Made by a program: the position numbers and the translations under genes
Notes under the pieces: generated by a model
The model's input: the letters and a program-made list of their open reading frames with translations, nothing else
Told to the model about the DNA's origin: nothing
Databases searched by the model: none
Assembly (NCBI GenBank): GCA_947475135.1
Contig: CANJMU010000004.1
Location: 1 to 11,011, forward strand
Reading direction: 5' to 3'
DNA from: Silvanigrellaceae bacterium
Lineage (GTDB): Bacteria > Bdellovibrionota > Oligoflexia > Silvanigrellales > Silvanigrellaceae
DNA length: 11,011 nucleotides
Shown here: piece by piece, positions 6,827-11,011 of the stretch
Layout of the letters: the number at the start of each line of letters is the position of its first letter
How positions within the stretch are numbered: position 1 is the first letter of the stretch

Positions 6827-9292
6827 TTAGAGTGAAGGCGAGGCTTCAGGGTGGATTGCCTTCCCTTTTTTCAATTCCTGAGCGGATTTCTTTTGTGTAT
6901 TTTCTTTGACTTCTTTTTCAAATTTTTCAGCCAAATTTGGTTGGATTTTAAATATTGTGTAAAGAGTGTCTTGTTTCACAGAGGTGATCAAGCGTTTGAA
7001 CATTTCAAAGGCTTCTCGTTTGTATTCTTGCAAAGGATCCCTTTGTGCGTAGCCACGGAGACCAATTCCTTCTTTCAGATGATCGATATTTAATAAGTGA
7101 TCTTTCCAGCCTGTATCTAGTGTTTGTAACATGACCCAGCGTTCTATTTCGCGTGTATGATCTTGACCGAAGAGATCTTCTTTGATGAGATATTCTTCAT
7201 GCAATTTTTTATAAATAAATTGATAAAACTCTTCTCGGGTTAATTCTGAAATCGATCTTTCTTCATTTGTAAAAGCGACTGCTTTGGAAAAATGTTGAAA
7301 TAAAAATCGTTCCAAATTTTCAAATTGAAGAGAAACCATTTCGCCAGGGACTCCTGTCGGAGGAATGAATTGATCTGCGAGGCTTCTTGACAATAATTGC
7401 ATGGAATCTTCCATCAATAAATCTTTGACATCTTCCTTTTTTAAAATTCTTGTTCGTGCGTCATAAATTGTTTTTCGTTGTTGATTTAAGACGTTGTCAT
7501 ATTCTAGCAATTGTTTACGGGTATCGTAGTTAAATCCTTCGACGCGTTTTTGAACTTTTCCAATCATGCTGGTTAAGCGTTTATCGAAGATGGCTTCATT
7601 TCCAACAATTTTTTCCATCACAAATTGATTGGCTTTGTTGTTGAAGCGACGCATGAGATCGTCCTCCCAGGAAAGGAAAAATTTGCTTTCCCCTTTGTCA
7701 CCTTGTCGTCCAGAACGTCCGCGTAATTGATTGTCGATGCGGCGACTTTCATGGCGTTCGGTTCCGATGACATAAAGGCCTCCTAATTGGGCAACGCCTT
7801 CTCCTAGAATAATATCTGTTCCCCGTCCTGCCATATTTGTCGAAATTGTGACTTTACTTTTTTGTCCCGCAAGAGCGATGATTTTTGCCTCTTGTTCATG
7901 GTGTTTCGCATTTAAAATCTGATGCGGAACATTTCTTTTATTGAGTAACTCAGATAATAATTCGCTTTTTTCTATGCTGACTGTCCCAACAAGAACGGGT
8001 TGTTCTTTTTTATAGGCGAGCTCGATTTCGTCTGCGACGGCGTTAAACTTCGTGCTTTGTTTTAAATACAAAACATCTTCATGATCTGTGCGCACCATTG
8101 GTTGATTTGTAGGAACAACAATAACATTTAATTTATAAATGTTATGAAATTCCACAGCTTCTGTGTCTGCCGTTCCTGTCATTCCTGAAAGTTTCGAATA
8201 CATGCGAAAATAATTTTGTAAGGTCACTTGTGCTAATGTTTGGTTTTCCGCTTGGATTTTGACATTTTCTTTGGCTTCAAGGCTTTGGTGAAGTCCATCG
8301 GAAAATCGCCGGCCGTTCATCAGGCGCCCTGTGAATTCATCAACGATAATCACCTGTCCATTTTGAACGATATAATGATCATCTTTTTTAAATACGATAT
8401 GGGCTCTTAAGGCGTTATTCATGGCTTGCACAAGATCAAGATTTTCTGGATTGTATAAATTTTCGATGTTGAGTCTTTTTTCAACTTTTGTGATCCCCTC
8501 TTCTGTCAGGGAGCAAGAACGTGCTTTTTCATCCACAGTATAATCAATTTCTTTGCGGAGGCCGCGCACAGCATTATTTGCGATAATATATTTATCCGAA
8601 GTCATGTCCGATGGGCCGCTAATAATCAACGGGGTCCGGGCTTCATCGATTAAGATAGAATCCACTTCATCGACAATAGCAAAGCTATGTCCATGTTGAA
8701 CAAAGTCTTCCAGGCGAACTTTCATGTTGTCACGCAAATAATCGAAGCCAAATTCGTTATTTGTTCCATATGTGACATCACAGTTATAAGCTTCTTTGCG
8801 TTCTTCGTCGCTCGATTTTGAGAGGACGCATCCAGTTGTCATGCCTAGAAATGAAAATAATTTCCCCATTTCTTCTGATTGTGAAGAAGCTAAAAATTCA
8901 TTGACTGTGACAAGGTGTGCACCTTTGCCCGTCAAAGCATTTAAATAGAGAGGAGCTGTCGCAGTGAGGGTTTTCCCTTCGCCTGTTTTCATTTCTGCGA
9001 TTTTGCCTTCGTGAAGAACAAAGCCACCAATCAATTGAACATCAAAATGTCTTTTATTCAGAACTCGTTTTCCTGCTTCACGAACGGCCGCAAACGCTTC
9101 TGGGAGCAAGGAATATAAGGATTCCCCAGTTTGATAACGATTGCGAAATTCATTTGTTTTTTCTTTTAATTCTTCGTCAGATAATTTTGAAAAAGAGGGT
9201 TCCAGTGAATTTATTGTTTTTAAATAAGGTTCAATTCTTCTGAGTTCTCTATCATTTTTTGTTCCAAAAAGAGTTTCCAGTAGTCCAAACAT
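6827..9292 (-). CDS. secA: Preprotein translocase ATPase SecA, without C-terminal zinc tail
   Basis: SecA is the ATP-driven motor that pushes unfolded preproteins through SecYEG. The 821-residue protein has every core block: Walker A MKTGEGKT (101-108), CDVTYGTNNEFGFDYLRDNM (171-190), Walker B with IVDEVDSILIDEART (206-220), GMTGTADTEA (370-379), STNMAGRGTDI (484-494), ESRRIDNQLRGRSGRQGD (515-532) and the IRA1/scaffold region with TGWKDHL (727-733) and GIGLRGYAQRDP (742-753). The stretch VNEFLASSQSEEM (130-142) departs from the usual VNDYLAxRDAEWM. The C-terminus ends in a Lys-rich tail (about 790-821) and has no CxCxSGKKYKxCH zinc-binding motif, so it is shorter than E. coli SecA (901) and should lack the SecB/ribosome-binding tail. 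It appears to be its own transcription unit, 84 bp after the BI-1 gene. The ribosome site is weak (AAGG about ten bases before the ATG). Confidence 0.97.
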   Translation of the reverse strand: MFGLLETLFGTKNDRELRRIEPYLKTINSLEPSFSKLSDEELKEKTNEFRNRYQTGESLYSLLPEAFAAVREAGKRVLNKRHFDVQLIGGFVLHEGKIAEMKTGEGKTLTATAPLYLNALTGKGAHLVTVNEFLASSQSEEMGKLFSFLGMTTGCVLSKSSDEERKEAYNCDVTYGTNNEFGFDYLRDNMKVRLEDFVQHGHSFAIVDEVDSILIDEARTPLIISGPSDMTSDKYIIANNAVRGLRKEIDYTVDEKARSCSLTEEGITKVEKRLNIENLYNPENLDLVQAMNNALRAHIVFKKDDHYIVQNGQVIIVDEFTGRLMNGRRFSDGLHQSLEAKENVKIQAENQTLAQVTLQNYFRMYSKLSGMTGTADTEAVEFHNIYKLNVIVVPTNQPMVRTDHEDVLYLKQSTKFNAVADEIELAYKKEQPVLVGTVSIEKSELLSELLNKRNVPHQILNAKHHEQEAKIIALAGQKSKVTISTNMAGRGTDIILGEGVAQLGGLYVIGTERHESRRIDNQLRGRSGRQGDKGESKFFLSWEDDLMRRFNNKANQFVMEKIVGNEAIFDKRLTSMIGKVQKRVEGFNYDTRKQLLEYDNVLNQQRKTIYDARTRILKKEDVKDLLMEDSMQLLSRSLADQFIPPTGVPGEMVSLQFENLERFLFQHFSKAVAFTNEERSISELTREEFYQFIYKKLHEEYLIKEDLFGQDHTREIERWVMLQTLDTGWKDHLLNIDHLKEGIGLRGYAQRDPLQEYKREAFEMFKRLITSVKQDTLYTIFKIQPNLAEKFEKEVKENTQKKSAQELKKGKAIHPEASPSL

Positions 9293-9312
9293 AACATCTA
9301 CGCCTTTTTACA

Positions 9313-9318
9313 ATTATA
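9313..9318 (-). promoter_or_regulatory. Candidate -10 element of secA
   Basis: A perfect TATAAT on the minus strand, 20 bases before the secA ATG. The hexamer 17 bases upstream (TCTCTC) is a poor -35, so either another factor helps or the match is chance. In AT-rich DNA such matches are common. Confidence 0.4.
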
Positions 9319-9340
9319 GAAAAAATAATTCAAGAGAGAG

Positions 9341-9355
9341 ATCCTACGACAGGAT
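9341..9355. repeat. Inverted repeat upstream of the secA promoter
   Basis: ATCCT-ACGAC-AGGAT is a perfect 5-bp inverted repeat with a 5-base centre. On the minus strand it is followed by CTCTCTCTTG rather than a T run, so it is a poor terminator for the BI-1 gene. It abuts the place where the secA -35 should be, a position where a regulator could bind. Confidence 0.3.
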
Positions 9356-9376
9356 ATTTAACATAAAAAGTGAGGA

Positions 9377-10111
9377 TTAGTCTCTTCTTCCACCAAAAAT
9401 TTGAAGAAGGCTAATAAATAAATTGAAGAAATTTAAGTACATCGTTAATGCGCCTAAGATCATAAATCTTTGGGACATGGCAACATCGCCAGAGTAAGAA
9501 ATTTCAATAGAGTTATCGCGAATGCGCTGGGAATCATAAGCTGTTAAACCGGAAAATACGATAATTCCAATCCATCCCGAAAGTTTTGATAAAAGCTCAC
9601 TGTGGACAAAAAGATTCACAATGCCAACACCAATGACCATCACAAGGCCCATCATAAGAAATGTTCCCATAAAACCTAAGTTCTTCTTTGTAATAGCACC
9701 AAATGCGGCAAGCGCTGCATAGGCAAATGCGGCAACAAAGAAAATAGAAATAACACTTTCCAGTGTGTAAACTAATAAAATGATACCGAAAGTTACTCCG
9801 GTAATTGCAGAATAGAGTAAAAATAAGCCTTTTAATGTCGAAGAACTCATTTTATTGGCAGCAAAACTCATTCCAAAAACAAGACCTAATTGGACTATAA
9901 AAAGTCCCATGACAAGCCCAGTTCCTGCCTGAAGAAGAGTCATCATGGCTCCGCTTCCAACTAAAGAAAAGCCTACGAGTGCGCTGATTAAAACGCCTAA
10001 AGACATCCAGCCGTAAACACCGGCAATAATTTTACTCGCTTTTTGTTCAACAAGGCCTTTGGAACCCGCTGTATTCATCCAGTTATTATTGTAACGATTG
10101 TCAAATGACAT
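9377..10111 (-). CDS. Bax inhibitor-1/YccA family membrane protein
   Basis: This 244-residue inner-membrane protein belongs to the BI-1 (TMBIM) family, bacterial members of which include YccA, YbhL and YetJ. They are linked to membrane stress, calcium leak, or in YccA the FtsH protease; the exact role here is unknown. After a short polar N-terminus (1-25) there are about seven membrane segments, roughly 28-50, 56-82, 92-115, 117-140, 146-169, 178-193 and 215-238. The family signature near the sixth helix, GLTAYDSQRIRDN (188-200), is present with Asp193, which corresponds to the pH-sensing aspartate of the family. The C-terminal part, LTMYLNFFNLFISLLQIFG, is also typical. Length is normal for the family. 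The start is secured by AGGAGG six bases upstream. It lies between murJ and secA, all on one strand, but with its own promoter candidate. Confidence 0.92.
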   Translation of the reverse strand: MSFDNRYNNNWMNTAGSKGLVEQKASKIIAGVYGWMSLGVLISALVGFSLVGSGAMMTLLQAGTGLVMGLFIVQLGLVFGMSFAANKMSSSTLKGLFLLYSAITGVTFGIILLVYTLESVISIFFVAAFAYAALAAFGAITKKNLGFMGTFLMMGLVMVIGVGIVNLFVHSELLSKLSGWIGIIVFSGLTAYDSQRIRDNSIEISYSGDVAMSQRFMILGALTMYLNFFNLFISLLQIFGGRRD

Positions 10112-10117
10112 AAAACC

Positions 10118-10123
10118 CCTCCT
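10118..10123 (-). promoter_or_regulatory. Strong ribosome binding site of the BI-1 gene
   Basis: AGGAGG on the minus strand, six bases before the ATG at 10111. This is the only complete consensus site noticed in the window and suggests high translation of the BI-1 protein. Confidence 0.85.
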
Positions 10124-10136
10124 GAATCAAAAAATG

Positions 10137-10142
10137 ATTATA
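10137..10142 (-). promoter_or_regulatory. Candidate -10 element of the BI-1 gene
   Basis: Perfect TATAAT on the minus strand, with a predicted start about 19 bases before the BI-1 ATG. The -35 region (TTTTGT or TTGTGG at non-ideal spacing) is weak. Together with the 108-bp gap after murJ it suggests separate transcription. Confidence 0.4.
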
Positions 10143-10219
10143 GACGTGTGCATTTTACCACAAAAATAAGGTGACGACTACAATTAATGCAAAGACGATT
10201 CTGAATAAAATTTGGATTT

Positions 10220-11011
10220 CTACTTTTTTAAAAATCGAGAAGACTTATTTTTGAGAAGACTTCTAAAGGTTTCAGGCCCATATTTTACTGTTATAATATA
10301 AAATAAAAGCAGAATTCCCAAAGATCCAAAAATTAAAAAACAAAATGAAATGATTGGTTCTTTTTTCACGAGTTGAAAATTTTCCCAGAAATTTTTTATA
10401 AATAAAATCCCAGATAATGGGATTAAATAAGATAATATTGAATAAAAGAATATCTTAATATAAAATATTTTTTCTGTTGAAAAAATAGTATGTTTTGTTA
10501 ACTTAAAGTAAATTTTTCTTACAAAATAAAAATTTAATAAAAAATCAATTGCAGTGGAAGTTCCGTAAGAAATTCCCAAACCAACAATCCCATATTTTTT
10601 GGATAAAAAATATCCTAAAAAAGCGCTTGTACAAAAATAAATAAAGGCATTTGCAATCAATTGTTTTGTTTTATTAAGTGCGTAATAAGAATTTAATAAA
10701 ATTTTTGTCCCCGATGAAAAAATAACGCCAATAGAATAACTACACACAGCAAGTGAGTTCATAATCGTATCGTGATAATTTATTTTTCCATGTTGAAAGA
10801 CAGTTTGATAAAATGGAACAATGAGCAAAGCAAAACCAAGTACGGTAAATGTAGATAAGTATAACGTATTTTCTAAACTTGATTTTAAAACATCACTAAA
10901 TTCACTATATTTTTTTTTATTAAAAAGCTCACTTAATGTTGGCAAAGATGCAAAACTTGTAGCAACGCCAAAAAGTCCAACGGGGACTTGAATAATCATG
11001 ACAGCAGTAAA
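10220..11011 (-). CDS. murJ: Lipid II flippase MurJ (MviN), C-terminal half, cut by window edge
   Basis: This is the C-terminal 263 residues of a MurJ/MviN-type flippase of the MOP superfamily, which moves lipid II across the inner membrane for peptidoglycan synthesis. The frame stays open to base 11011 and the start lies outside the window; the in-frame ATG at 10999 is internal. Visible landmarks are IIQVPVGLFGVATSFASLP (family form QLPLGxFGVAxxTxLLP), then FQHGKI (family FxRGxF), then a YYALNKTK segment (family YALxDTxTP), YGIVGLGISYGTST and further membrane helices to a basic end. The usual Arg of the F-RG-F motif is replaced by His. Full-length members are about 510 residues, so about half is present. 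The end is TAG, followed by 108 bp to the BI-1 gene. A related MOP flippase cannot be excluded, but MurJ fits best. Confidence 0.85.
   Translation of the reverse strand, partial: FTAVMIIQVPVGLFGVATSFASLPTLSELFNKKKYSEFSDVLKSSLENTLYLSTFTVLGFALLIVPFYQTVFQHGKINYHDTIMNSLAVCSYSIGVIFSSGTKILLNSYYALNKTKQLIANAFIYFCTSAFLGYFLSKKYGIVGLGISYGTSTAIDFLLNFYFVRKIYFKLTKHTIFSTEKIFYIKIFFYSILSYLIPLSGILFIKNFWENFQLVKKEPIISFCFLIFGSLGILLLFYIITVKYGPETFRSLLKNKSSRFLKK

Noticed and set aside
1..11011. CRISPR arrays, tRNA or rRNA genes, toxin-antitoxin pairs, defence islands
   Set aside because: I looked for spaced direct repeats, cloverleaf-like segments and small paired genes on both strands and saw none.

Overview
The window looks like a piece of bacterial chromosome from a low-GC, double-membraned bacterium. 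It carries six housekeeping-type genes and one pair of genes that I cannot place fully. A periplasm-facing thiol-redox protein, an ATP-driven SecA, a lipid II flippase (MurJ), CdsA and a DUF2058 protein together suggest a Gram-negative cell. The AT-rich, homopolymer-rich coding style and gene mix would fit a low-GC member of the Bdellovibrionota/Oligoflexia (Silvanigrella-like). That placement is inference only; no 16S or other marker is present.

Region by region: (1) 1-531 holds no intact gene, only a decayed N-terminal fragment of an ISAs1-family transposase with a frameshift and a lost catalytic Asp. (2) 532-3194, minus strand, is a tight three-gene operon transcribed cdsA -> DUF2058 protein -> membrane-anchored DsbA-like protein (24-bp gap, then a 4-bp ATGA overlap). 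(3) About 3195-3313 is a compact divergent promoter region with interleaved -35/-10 candidates for both directions. (4) 3314-6771, plus strand, is a two-gene operon: an atypical Hsp70 (DnaK-like) with an insertion in its substrate-binding domain and an unusual C-terminus, coupled by an ATGA overlap to a 464-residue helical protein of no family I recognise. (5) 6827-9292, minus strand, is secA, which lacks the usual C-terminal zinc-binding tail and is convergent with the Hsp70 operon. (6) 9377-10111, minus strand, is a Bax-inhibitor-1/YccA-type seven-helix membrane protein with a textbook ribosome binding site. (7) 10220-11011, minus strand, is the C-terminal half of MurJ, cut by the window edge.

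Most of the genes serve the cell envelope: phospholipid precursor synthesis (CdsA), preprotein export (SecA), disulfide chemistry outside the cytoplasm (DsbA-like), peptidoglycan precursor flipping (MurJ) and a membrane stress protein (BI-1). The least explained part is the Hsp70-orf464 pair. It has the architecture of a dedicated chaperone plus a private partner or client and is the best candidate here for something undescribed. No CRISPR array, tRNA, rRNA, prophage or recognisable defence system was seen.
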